This document shows positions 24,592 through 32,658 of a stretch of 64,000 nt of DNA, piece after piece (the stretch's first letter is position 1; every line of letters begins with the position of its first letter). The notes below the pieces were generated by a model. It did not search any database, was not told the DNA's origin, and saw only the letters and a list, made by a program, of their open reading frames with translations. A program made the position numbers and the translations under genes. Source of the DNA: Acidimicrobiales bacterium (GTDB lineage: Bacteria; Actinomycetota; Acidimicrobiia; Acidimicrobiales; Iamiaceae); NCBI GenBank assembly GCA_030448105.1, contig JAUJNP010000009.1, positions 1 through 64,000 of the forward strand, read 5' to 3'.

Positions 24592-25794
24592 ATGCGTTCG
24601 GATGAGGTCGGCGAGCTGGCGGTGGATGACTTGCTGCAGCTCGAGGCCGGCTCACTGAACGATTCCGAGCTGGGGGAGTGGGTGTTGGCGTTGGACCGGG
24701 CCCGTTCCGCTTTGGAGGCGACGGAGTTGCGGGCGGCGGCGGCGTTCGATGCGCGGGTGGCCTACGCCGCTGATGGGGCGCCGTCGGCGCCGTCGTGGTT
24801 GGCGGCCCGGGCTGATGTGTCCCGGTCCCAGGCGGCGGCTCTGGTGCGCCACGGTCGGATGTTGCGTTCTCATCCGTTGAGCGAAGCGGCGTGCGCCTCG
24901 TTGGGCACGACGAAGGTGCGGACGGTGTTGCGGTTCGTGAACCCCCGGGTGGCCGAGGCGTTCGACCGGGACGAGGCCATGCTGTTGGAGGCCGTCGCCC
25001 TGCTGAGCGTGGACCAGACGGCCACGGTGATGCGCCACTGGGTGTGCCGGGTCGACGCTGACGGCGCCGAACCCAAAGCGCCTGAGCCCAGCGAGGTGCG
25101 GTTGCGCCAGACCTTCGGTGGGCGTTGGCACCTCGACGGTGACCTCGAGGTGGCCGACGGTGCCCAGCTGCACGCCGCCCTGGCCTCGCACGCCGAGCGG
25201 CTCTACCGCCGGGAGGCCGCCTCGGCGGACGGGGTCCAGTCGACCGCCGCGCAGCGGATGGGCCGGGCCCTGGTCGACCTGGTGGCCCGGGCCGCGGGGC
25301 TCGATGCCAGCGTGGACACCCGCACCGCGCCGGTGGTGTCGGTGATCATCGATCTCGACGCCCTCACCGGCCACGACCCCGACGCCGAAGCCGACATCGT
25401 CGGGGCCGGGCCCATCGCGGTGGAGACGGCGCGGCGGTTGGCCTGTGACAGCCGGATCGGGCGGGTCATCTGCCGGGGCCGCTCGGAGATCTTGGACCTG
25501 GGCCGCCTGGAACGCACCGTCACCCCCGCCCAACGCCGGGCCCTGGTCATCCGCGACCAGGGCTGTGTGTTCACCGGGTGCACGGCCCCACCGGGCTGGT
25601 GCCAGGCCCATCACCTCAAACCGTGGGACCACGGCGGGCACACCAACCTCGACCAGCTCGGCCTCCTCTGCTCGCATCACCACCACCTCGTCCACGAAGG
25701 CCGCTACCGCATCCAACGCCGCCACGACGGGCAAGGCTTCTGCTGCTACCGGCCCGACGGCACCCCCATCACCATCACCCGCCTCGCCGCCTGA
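24592..25794 (+). CDS. DUF222 / HNH endonuclease domain protein (13E12-repeat-like)
   Basis: A protein of 400 residues. The N-terminal two thirds are the helical DUF222 domain (ATELRAAAAFDARVAYA, WLAARADVSRSQAAALVRHG). The C-terminal HNH domain has GCVFTGCTAPPGWCQAHH and HTNLDQLGLLCSHHHHLVHEG. The family is multi-copy and repetitive in many actinobacteria (13E12 in mycobacteria) and its function is unknown. It lies between a repeat-bearing gap and mraZ, so insertion by transfer is possible. The ATG at 24592 is chosen because of the well-placed promoter; upstream ATG 24563 would precede the -10. Confidence 0.9.
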   Translation: MRSDEVGELAVDDLLQLEAGSLNDSELGEWVLALDRARSALEATELRAAAAFDARVAYAADGAPSAPSWLAARADVSRSQAAALVRHGRMLRSHPLSEAACASLGTTKVRTVLRFVNPRVAEAFDRDEAMLLEAVALLSVDQTATVMRHWVCRVDADGAEPKAPEPSEVRLRQTFGGRWHLDGDLEVADGAQLHAALASHAERLYRREAASADGVQSTAAQRMGRALVDLVARAAGLDASVDTRTAPVVSVIIDLDALTGHDPDAEADIVGAGPIAVETARRLACDSRIGRVICRGRSEILDLGRLERTVTPAQRRALVIRDQGCVFTGCTAPPGWCQAHHLKPWDHGGHTNLDQLGLLCSHHHHLVHEGRYRIQRRHDGQGFCCYRPDGTPITITRLAA

Positions 25795-25822
25795 CCTGCC
25801 CCCACGGCTGATGCGAAGGGTC

Positions 25823-25851
25823 TTGCTTCGACCACGCCGCGGGTTTATGGT
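25823..25851 (+). promoter_or_regulatory. Promoter of dcw cluster (mraZ), probably leaderless
   Basis: -35 TTGCTT (25823-25828) and -10 TATGGT (25846-25851) are 17 bp apart. The mraZ GTG at 25860 follows the -10 by 8 bases. No run of GTGGG operator repeats is seen between them. Confidence 0.65.
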
Positions 25852-25859
25852 GGCACGCA

Positions 25860-26384
25860 GTGGAACCACTTCCCACGCCGTCCCTGCATCCGAAGTCTGA
25901 GGCCACATACGCCCTGCCTTCCGCCGAGGCTCGGTCGGGCCGGCTCACCGACGCCGTGCGCCACGGGCTCGATGCCAAGTCGCGCGCCGTGCTGCCGGCC
26001 GCCGTACGCCCCGCCTTCGCCGACGGCGGGTTCCTCACCGTGTGGGTGGGGCCGTGCGTGGCCGCTTTTCCGCCGGCGGCGTTCTCCGCCTGGGTCGAGC
26101 GGATCCGGGCCCAGCTGGCCACCTCGGGCTTCGACGACCCCGCCGCCCACGTCCGCTACGCCCACGCCCGCTCGGCCCCGTTCCGACCCGACCTCCAGGG
26201 CCGCTTCGTGCTGCCCGACCGCTTCCGGGAGGCCGCCGGCATCGACCGGGAGGTCACGGTGGTCGGCGTCGGCGACCGCGTCGAGCTCTGGGACCCGGCC
26301 ACCTACGGCCGGGACCTCGACGAGCTGGAGCAGAACATCAGCTTCCTCCAATCCACCTACGACCTCCCCGAGGTCGAAGCGTGA
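25860..26384 (+). CDS. mraZ: Transcriptional regulator MraZ
   Basis: A protein of 174 residues, longer than the usual 143-152 because of an N-terminal extension of about 25 residues. It contains two AbrB-like halves: DAKSRAVLPAAVRPAF (first) and DLQGRFVLPDRFREAAG (second), the conserved MraZ D-x-K/Q-G-R pattern. MraZ is a nucleoid-associated regulator that controls the dcw operon. The start GTG 25860 is fixed by the promoter; a later start, near the VRHGLDAKSR region, is possible and would give the standard length. Confidence 0.93.
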   Translation: MEPLPTPSLHPKSEATYALPSAEARSGRLTDAVRHGLDAKSRAVLPAAVRPAFADGGFLTVWVGPCVAAFPPAAFSAWVERIRAQLATSGFDDPAAHVRYAHARSAPFRPDLQGRFVLPDRFREAAGIDREVTVVGVGDRVELWDPATYGRDLDELEQNISFLQSTYDLPEVEA

Positions 26385-26623
26385 GCACCCACCCGTCCAC
26401 CCACCCACCCACCGCCCGTCTCGGCCCCTGTTCGGGGCGGGGCGATCGGCCGTTCGCAGTCCCCCGGCGGACCAGGAGGCTTCAGCCCCTACTCCAACTC
26501 CGCCCGCTGACCCCTCTAGCCGACCCGGGGAGAAATCCCGGGCGGCGCCGGGCCGCCGGGGGGCTGCCAACGATCGATCGACCCCGTCTCGCCCACCGGG
26601 CCGCACCCGGCCGAGGAGACCTC
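26385..26623. promoter_or_regulatory. mraZ-rsmH spacer with CCCAC cluster and hairpins
   Basis: The spacer begins with four CCCAC units (GTGGG on the other strand) at 26388, 26400, 26404 and 26408; MraZ of other bacteria binds TGGGn/GTGGG repeats. Two hairpins follow: gcccc-tgttc-ggggc (near 26425) and a cccggg pair around gagaaat (near 26525-26542), which could attenuate or terminate. The spacer is also open in the rsmH frame, starting with GTGA at 26381, but that extension is Arg/Pro-rich and unlikely to be protein. Confidence 0.4.
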
Positions 26624-27592
26624 GTGCCTGCACCGCCGCCGAACTTCGCCCACACCCCGGTGATGGCCGACCGCGTGGTGGACCTGCTGGCCACCGTCGC
26701 ACCCGGCACCGCGGTCGATCTCACCGTCGGCGGGGGCGGCCACGCCGCCCGGCTCCTCGACGCCCACCCGGGCCTCCGCCTCATCGGGATGGACCGCGAC
26801 CCGGCCGCGGTCGAGGCCTCCGCCCGCCGGCTGGCTCGATACGGCGACCGGGTGGTGCTGCGCCATGCCCGCTCCGATGCCCTGGCCGCCATCCTCGCCG
26901 AGGAGGGGCGCGACGACGTCGTCGCCGTGCTCGCCGACCTCGGGGTGTCGTCCGCGCAGGTCGACCAGCCCGAGCGTGGGTTCAGCTATCGAGGCGACCT
27001 GGACGGACCGCTCGACATGCGCATGGACCCCAGCACCGGGCCCACCGCCGCCGACCTGCTCAACTCCCTCGACGAGGGCGAGCTGGCCCGCATCCTGCGC
27101 GACCACGGCGACGAGCGCTTCGCCCGGCGCATCGCCGCCGCCATCGCCGCCGCCCGCCCGGTGCGGACCACCGCCGAGCTGGCCGCGCTGGTGGGCGACG
27201 CCATCCCGGCTCCCGCCCGGCGGCGGGGCGGGCACCCCGCCAAGCGGACGTTCCAGGCCATCCGCATCGCGGTCAACGACGAGTTGGCCGTTCTCGCCGA
27301 CACCCTCGACCAGGTGGTCGACACCCTCGTGCCCGGCGGTAGGGCGGTGGTGCTCTCCTACCAGTCCGGCGAGGACCGGCTGGTCAAGGCCCGGTTCCGG
27401 GCCGCGGCCGACGGTGGCTGCACCTGCCCACCCGGCCTTCCCTGCGCGTGCGGGGCGGTGCCCGTTGCCCGCCTCCTCACCCGCGGCGGCTCCACGCCCT
27501 CCGCCGGGGAGCAGGCGACCAACCCCCGCGCCACCAGCGCCCGCCTCCGCGCCATCGAGAAGCTGGCACCACCGGGGGATCAGCGGCCATGA
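26624..27592 (+). CDS. rsmH: 16S rRNA m4C1402 methyltransferase
   Basis: An SAM-dependent methyltransferase of 322 residues (formerly MraW). Motifs: HTPVMADRVVDLL at the start, VDLTVGGGGHAARLL (SAM loop), GMDRDPAAV, LADLGVSSAQVDQPERGFS, and GGHPAKRTFQAIRIAVNDEL. It methylates N4 of C1402 in 16S rRNA. GTG 26624 has a gaggag ribosome-binding site at 26613-26618. An insertion with a cysteine cluster (CTCPPGLPCACG) replaces the usual VCPPxxPVCxC motif near the C-terminus. Confidence 0.95.
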   Translation: MPAPPPNFAHTPVMADRVVDLLATVAPGTAVDLTVGGGGHAARLLDAHPGLRLIGMDRDPAAVEASARRLARYGDRVVLRHARSDALAAILAEEGRDDVVAVLADLGVSSAQVDQPERGFSYRGDLDGPLDMRMDPSTGPTAADLLNSLDEGELARILRDHGDERFARRIAAAIAAARPVRTTAELAALVGDAIPAPARRRGGHPAKRTFQAIRIAVNDELAVLADTLDQVVDTLVPGGRAVVLSYQSGEDRLVKARFRAAADGGCTCPPGLPCACGAVPVARLLTRGGSTPSAGEQATNPRATSARLRAIEKLAPPGDQRP

Positions 27593-28077
27593 CCGCGCCC
27601 GTCCGCGCCCCGGAGCGCCCCGCGCGCCGATCGTCCGCGCCGGCGACCCGGCCGGAGGCCCCCCACCGGCCCCACCTCACGGTGGTGGCGCCGGCGCCCC
27701 GCCGCAGCCGGGCGGGGCTGCGGGCGGCGGTCACCCTGGTGGTGGTGTTCCTCGCCCTCTTCCTCAACGCGGTGTGCCACACCGTGCTGGTGTCGGGCCA
27801 GCAACAGCTCGACTCGCTCAACCGCGAGGTGGAGGCGTCCCAACAGCGGAACCAGCGGCTTCGGCTCGAGGTCGCCGGGCTGGAGTCCCCCAACCGCATC
27901 GTGGCCGCCGCCTCCCGTGCCGGCATGGTGGTACCCGATCAGACCCACTGGCTGAGTGCCCGGCCCGACGGGTCAGCCATCGGCTCCACCTCCCGGCGGC
28001 CCACCCCGTCGCTCCCCGCCGCCGGCGAAGACCTCGCCGAGCAGGCGGCCGGCACCGGTGATCCCGAGGGCCGGTGA
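27589..28077 (+). CDS. ftsL: FtsL-like septum-formation protein
   Basis: A bitopic protein of 162 residues: a basic, Pro-rich cytoplasmic N-terminus (1-45), one transmembrane helix (about 46-68, VTLVVVFLALFLNAVCHTV), then a periplasmic coiled coil with QQQLDSLNREVEASQQRN and a conserved SPNRIVAAASRAGMV motif. The size, topology and place between rsmH and ftsI identify the FtsL role: scaffold of the divisome with FtsQ and the DivIC-like partner. The name rests on context as much as sequence. It overlaps both neighbours by 4 bp. Confidence 0.85.
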   Translation: MTAPVRAPERPARRSSAPATRPEAPHRPHLTVVAPAPRRSRAGLRAAVTLVVVFLALFLNAVCHTVLVSGQQQLDSLNREVEASQQRNQRLRLEVAGLESPNRIVAAASRAGMVVPDQTHWLSARPDGSAIGSTSRRPTPSLPAAGEDLAEQAAGTGDPEGR

Positions 28078-30206
28078 CGAGCCGGACCCGGCCGGCTCCG
28101 GGCCCGGCGCGCCCCCGCGCCCCGCGCCGCGCCGGCCCTGACGGCGCCTTCGACGCCTACCGGGCCCAGCGCTCACGCCGCGCCGGTCGGGCCCCTCGTC
28201 CTGCCCGCCGGGCGACGCCGGCTCCGGCCCGTCGTCCGGTGCCGGCAGCACCGCCGCGCCGAGCCCACCGCCACCGCCACCTCCACCTCGATCCCGCCGG
28301 CGCCACCCTTCCCCCGGCGTTGGCCAAGCGGCGCCTCGGCGTGCTGGCGGTGGCGTTCTGCGTGATGTTCGGCGCGGTGGTGGTGAAGCTGGCCGACGTC
28401 CAGGTGCTCAACCCCGACCGCTACGTCAGCCAGGGCCAACGCCAGCGGTTCGTGTCGAACGTGATCCCCGCCGGGCGGGGGTCGATCCTCGACCGCAACG
28501 GCACCGAGCTCGCCCTCTCCATCCCCCAGAAGACGGTCTTCGCCGACCCGGGCCTCGTGCGTAATGCCCCCGCCGCCGCCCGGCGGCTGGCGCCGCTGCT
28601 GGGCATCGACCGGGCCGAGCTGGTGCGCCGGCTGACCGGTCCCGGTCGCTACGTGGTGCTGGCCCACACCGTGCCCGACGCGGTGGCGGCCGAGGTCGCG
28701 GACCTGGCCGTGCCTGGTATCGCCATGTTCGACGAGTTCAAGCGCTACCAGCCGAGCGGGGACGTGGCCCGCTCGCTGCTCGGTCGGGTCAGCGCCGACG
28801 GCAGCCGGGGCTACTCGGGGCTGGAGGCCCAGTTCGAGCCGGTGCTCGGTGGGCGCTCGGGCCGGGTGACCTACGAGCGGTCCGGCGGCGACGCTGATCG
28901 CACCATCGCCGGCGGCCGGCAACGGGTGGTGCCGGCTCGTCCCGGGCGCGACGTCGTGCTCACCCTCGACCGGGCCATGCAGTTCGAGGCCGAACAGGTT
29001 CTGGCCCGCCACGTGGCCGCCGCCCGGGCCAAGGGAGGCATGGCCATCGTGATGCGCCCCGACACGGGTGAGGTGCTGGCCATGGCCAACGTGGCCACCG
29101 ACCCGGCGGCGGTCCCCGGCGATCCGGGCGCGGTCCGCCCCACCAGCAACAACCTGGCCCTCACCACGGTCTACGAGCCCGGGTCGGTGAACAAGGTGAT
29201 CACCCTGGCCGGCGCCATCGAGGAGGGGGTGGTGCGACCCGACAGCAGCATCGCCGTTCCCGACCGGATCCAGGTGGCCGACCACCTCTTCACCGACCAC
29301 GACCCCCACCCGGTGACGAACTGGACGACCACCGACATCCTGGCCACCTCGTCGAACGTCGGCACGATCATGGTCGCCCAGCAGCTGGGACGGGACCGGA
29401 TCGACGCCTACCTGCGCCAGTTCGGGTTCGGCGAGACCAGCGGGCTCGAGTTCCCCAACGAGGCGTCCGCCCAGCTGCTCGACCCGGCCGACTGGTCGGG
29501 CACCTCGATCGGTGCCATCCCCATCGGCCAGGGGCTCTCGGTGACGGCCCTCCAGATGCTCAACGCCTACAACGTCATCGCCAACGACGGCGTCCTCGTC
29601 GCCCCCCGGCTGGTGGACGCCACCGGCACGCCCACCGGCCGGCGCCGGCTGCCGCCATCGGCCCGGCGCCGGGTGGTGTCCGCGCCCACGGCGGCGGCCG
29701 TGCGGGGGATGATGGCCCAGGTGGTCGAGCGGGGCACGGGCGAGAAGGCAGCGGTGCCCGGTTACTCGGTGGCGGGCAAGACCGGCACGGCCCGCAAGCC
29801 GCTCGCCGACCACATGCCCGGCAACGGCTACATGGACCGGGACGGCGCCTACCACTACGTCGCCACCTTTGCCGGCTTCCTCCCGGCCGAGAAGCCGGAG
29901 CTGTCGGTGATCGTCGTCCTCGACGAGCCCACCAGCTCCATCTACGCCAGCGACGTGGCCGCCCCCGCCTTCTCCGAGCTGGCCCGCTACGCCCTGCGCC
30001 GCTACGCCATCCCGCCCGCCGCGGTGGCCGCCGCCGCCGACGGGGTGCCCCAGATCAGCGCCTCCGCCCAGGCCATCGAGGACGACCCCCTCCCGGCGAC
30101 GCCCCCGCCGCTGCCGTCCACCAGCCCGCCGCCCACCAGTCCGCCTCCCACCAGCCCGCCTCCCACCAGCCCGCCGCCGACCAGCGCCCCCGCCGGCCGA
30201 CCCTGA
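28074..30206 (+). CDS. ftsI: Division-specific penicillin-binding protein (transpeptidase)
   Basis: A class B PBP of 710 residues. The first 85 residues are an Arg/Pro/Ala-rich cytoplasmic tail, then one transmembrane helix, the dimerisation domain (GRGSILDRNGTELA), and the transpeptidase domain with S371-x-x-K (PGSVNK), S426-S-N, and K569-T-G-T. It cross-links septal peptidoglycan with FtsW as glycosyltransferase. The C-terminus ends in a Pro/Thr/Ser repeat (SPPPT units), probably wall-spanning or disordered. GTG 28074 overlaps the FtsL-like gene by 4 bp. Confidence 0.95.
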   Translation: MTSRTRPAPGPARPRAPRRAGPDGAFDAYRAQRSRRAGRAPRPARRATPAPARRPVPAAPPRRAHRHRHLHLDPAGATLPPALAKRRLGVLAVAFCVMFGAVVVKLADVQVLNPDRYVSQGQRQRFVSNVIPAGRGSILDRNGTELALSIPQKTVFADPGLVRNAPAAARRLAPLLGIDRAELVRRLTGPGRYVVLAHTVPDAVAAEVADLAVPGIAMFDEFKRYQPSGDVARSLLGRVSADGSRGYSGLEAQFEPVLGGRSGRVTYERSGGDADRTIAGGRQRVVPARPGRDVVLTLDRAMQFEAEQVLARHVAAARAKGGMAIVMRPDTGEVLAMANVATDPAAVPGDPGAVRPTSNNLALTTVYEPGSVNKVITLAGAIEEGVVRPDSSIAVPDRIQVADHLFTDHDPHPVTNWTTTDILATSSNVGTIMVAQQLGRDRIDAYLRQFGFGETSGLEFPNEASAQLLDPADWSGTSIGAIPIGQGLSVTALQMLNAYNVIANDGVLVAPRLVDATGTPTGRRRLPPSARRRVVSAPTAAAVRGMMAQVVERGTGEKAAVPGYSVAGKTGTARKPLADHMPGNGYMDRDGAYHYVATFAGFLPAEKPELSVIVVLDEPTSSIYASDVAAPAFSELARYALRRYAIPPAAVAAAADGVPQISASAQAIEDDPLPATPPPLPSTSPPPTSPPPTSPPPTSPPPTSAPAGRP
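30120..30185 (+). repeat. 15-bp tandem repeat encoding TSPPP units of FtsI tail
   Basis: About 4.4 copies of a 15-base unit (acc agc ccg cc- ccc, with third-base variation) encode repeated TSPPP at the C-terminus of FtsI. Copy number may vary between strains. Confidence 0.8.
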
Positions 30207-30211
30207 GCGCC

Positions 30212-31633
30212 GTGCGCCTCGACGACCTCCTCGCCGCCGTGGCCGGGCGGCTCGAACGCTTCGAGCTCGACACGGGGGCAGGACCGAGCCGGTCGGCCGA
30301 AGTCGAGGTCACGGCCGTGACCCACGACTCCCGGTCGGTGGGCCCGGGCGCGTTGTTCTGCTGCATCCCCGGGTCCCAGGTCGACGGCCACGACCTCGCG
30401 CCGGCGGCCGTCACCGCCGGCGCCGTCGCCCTGCTGTGCGAACGTCCACTCGGCCTCGGGGTGCCAGAGCTCCGGGTGCGGTCGGTGCGGGCGGCCATGG
30501 GCCCGGTGGCGGCCGCCGTGCACGGTGACCCGTCGACCCAGCTCGAGGTGGTGGGCGTCACCGGCACCAACGGCAAGACCACGACCACCCACCTCCTGGC
30601 GGCCATCCTCGACGCCGCCGGCCGCCCCTGCGGGGTGATCGGCACCCTCACCGGCGCTCGCACCACGCCCGAGGCCCCCGAGCTCCAAGCCCGCCTGGCG
30701 GGCTTCGTGGCCGAGGGCCGCCGGGCGGTGGCCATGGAGGTGTCCTCCCACGCCCTCGAGCAGCACCGCGTCGACGCCACCACCTTCGCCGTCGCCGTCT
30801 TCACCAACCTGAGCCAGGACCACCTCGACTACCACGGGACGATGGAGGCCTACTTCCGGGCCAAGGCCCGCCTCTTCGAGCCCGGTCGCAGCGCTCGGGC
30901 GGTGGTGAACCTCGACGACCCCTACGGTCGGCTCCTGCACGACGCCGCCACCATCCCCACCACCGGTTTCTCCCTGGCCGACGCCACCGAGGTCGAGCTG
31001 GGCGCTCAGGGCAGCCGGTTCTGCTGGCGGGGCTCGCAGGTGCGCACACCGCTGGCCGGTCGCTTCAACCTGGCCAACGCCCTGGCCGCCGCCACCGCCG
31101 CCACCGAGCTCGGCGTGGACGTCGAGGCCGTGGCCCATGGCCTGGCCGCCGCCCGTGCCGTGCCGGGCCGCTTCGAGCTGGTCGACGCCGGCCAACCCTT
31201 CGCCGTGGTGGTCGACTACGCGCACACGCCCGACGGCATGGCCCAGGTGCTGGTGGCCGCCCGCGAGCTGACCGGCCCCGGCGGCAGGGTGTTGGTGGTC
31301 TTCGGGTGCGGGGGCGACCGCGACCGGGCCAAGCGCCCGGCCATGGGAGCCTCTGCCGCCGCCGGAGCCGACGTGGTCGTGGTCACCTCCGACAACCCCC
31401 GGTCCGAGGACCCACACGCGATCATCGCGTCCGTGCGCGCCGGCATCCCCCACGACGCCCGACCCATCATCGAGCCCGATCGCCGCGCTGCCATCGCCCT
31501 GGCGTTGGAGCGAGCGGTCGCCGGCGACGTGGTCGTGATCGCCGGCAAGGGCCACGAGACCACCCAGGTCATCGGGGTGTCGTGTGCGCCCTTCGACGAC
31601 CGGGTCGTGGCCCGGGAGCTGCTCAGCCGGTGA
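30212..31633 (+). CDS. murE: UDP-MurNAc-L-Ala-D-Glu:meso-diaminopimelate ligase
   Basis: A Mur ligase of 473 residues that adds the third residue of the stem peptide. ATP loop VGVTGTNGKTTTTHLL, the carbamylated-lysine region YFRAKARLFEP, and the DNPRSEDP motif, which marks meso-diaminopimelate rather than lysine as substrate. GTG 30212 lies 5 bases after the ftsI stop. The next gene is mraY, overlapping by 4 bp; murF, expected between them, is missing. Confidence 0.95.
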   Translation: MRLDDLLAAVAGRLERFELDTGAGPSRSAEVEVTAVTHDSRSVGPGALFCCIPGSQVDGHDLAPAAVTAGAVALLCERPLGLGVPELRVRSVRAAMGPVAAAVHGDPSTQLEVVGVTGTNGKTTTTHLLAAILDAAGRPCGVIGTLTGARTTPEAPELQARLAGFVAEGRRAVAMEVSSHALEQHRVDATTFAVAVFTNLSQDHLDYHGTMEAYFRAKARLFEPGRSARAVVNLDDPYGRLLHDAATIPTTGFSLADATEVELGAQGSRFCWRGSQVRTPLAGRFNLANALAAATAATELGVDVEAVAHGLAAARAVPGRFELVDAGQPFAVVVDYAHTPDGMAQVLVAARELTGPGGRVLVVFGCGGDRDRAKRPAMGASAAAGADVVVVTSDNPRSEDPHAIIASVRAGIPHDARPIIEPDRRAAIALALERAVAGDVVVIAGKGHETTQVIGVSCAPFDDRVVARELLSR

Positions 31634-32658
31634 TCGCCCTCCTCTTGGCCGGGGGCATCGGCCTCGCCGCCTCCATGCTCGCCACCCGCTTCCTCATCGA
31701 CTGGCTGCGCCGCCACCAGGTGGGCCAGCCCATCCACGAGGACGTACCCGAGGGCCACCAGGTGAAGGCGGGAAAGCCGACCATGGGGGGGATCGGCATC
31801 GTGGTCGCCGCCGTCGCCGGTTACGCCGTGGCCCACATCCGCAGCGGCCTGGTGTTCACCCGCTCCGGGCTGCTCGTCCTTGCCCTCATCGTCGGGGCGG
31901 GCGTGGTCGGCGGCCTCGACGACTGGATCAAGGTGCGGGCCGAGCGCAACCTGGGCCTCTCGAAGCGGGCCAAGGTGCTGGGCCTGGTGTCGACCGCGGT
32001 CGCCTTCGCTCTGCTCACCGTGAACTTCACCGGCGTCCACACCCGCTTGTCGTTCACCCGCTTCGACTCCTTCGACGTCGATCTCCAGACCGCCGGATGG
32101 GTGCTGTGGGCGGTGCTCCTGATCCTCGCCACCACCAACGCAGTGAACCTCACCGACGGGCTCGACGGCCTGGCCGCGGGCTCCTCGGTCTACGCCTTCA
32201 TCGCCTACACCGTGATCGGCTTCTGGGCGTTCCGGAACCCCGGCTACCAGGTGCCCCACGCCCTCGACCTTGCGGTGGTGGCGGCGGCCATGCTCGGCGC
32301 CGTGGCCGGGTTCCTGTGGTTCAACGCCGCCCCCGCGCAGATCATCATGGGCGACACCGGTTCGCTGGCCATCGGGGCCGGTCTGGCCGGTCTGGCCCTC
32401 ACCACCAACACCCAGCTGCTGCTGCCCCTCATCGGCGGCCTGTTCGTGTTCGAGACCCTGTCGGTGATCCTCCAGGTGGGCAGCTTCCGGTTGTTCCACC
32501 GCCGGATCTTCCGGATGGCGCCCATCCACCACCACTACGAGCTGGCCGGGTGGCCCGAGACCACGGTGATCATCCGGTTCTGGATCCTCGCCGGCCTCTG
32601 CACCGCGGTGGCCCTCGGTATCTACTACGCCGACTTCGTGCACCTGTCGGGCCAGTGA
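31630..32658 (+). CDS. mraY: Phospho-MurNAc-pentapeptide transferase
   Basis: A membrane enzyme of 342 residues and about ten helices that makes lipid I. Motifs: KAGKPTMGGIGIV, GGLDDWIKV, NAVNLTDGLDGLAAG (catalytic Asp), GDTGSLAIG and the MAPIHHHYELAGWPE cytoplasmic loop with the histidine cluster. GTG 31630 overlaps the murE stop; the stop overlaps murD. Confidence 0.97.
   Translation: MIALLLAGGIGLAASMLATRFLIDWLRRHQVGQPIHEDVPEGHQVKAGKPTMGGIGIVVAAVAGYAVAHIRSGLVFTRSGLLVLALIVGAGVVGGLDDWIKVRAERNLGLSKRAKVLGLVSTAVAFALLTVNFTGVHTRLSFTRFDSFDVDLQTAGWVLWAVLLILATTNAVNLTDGLDGLAAGSSVYAFIAYTVIGFWAFRNPGYQVPHALDLAVVAAAMLGAVAGFLWFNAAPAQIIMGDTGSLAIGAGLAGLALTTNTQLLLPLIGGLFVFETLSVILQVGSFRLFHRRIFRMAPIHHHYELAGWPETTVIIRFWILAGLCTAVALGIYYADFVHLSGQ

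Noticed and set aside
26381-26623. N-terminal extension of RsmH starting at GTG 26381
   Set aside because: The frame is open but encodes Arg/Pro-rich sequence without family similarity, and a good ribosome-binding site precedes GTG 26624.
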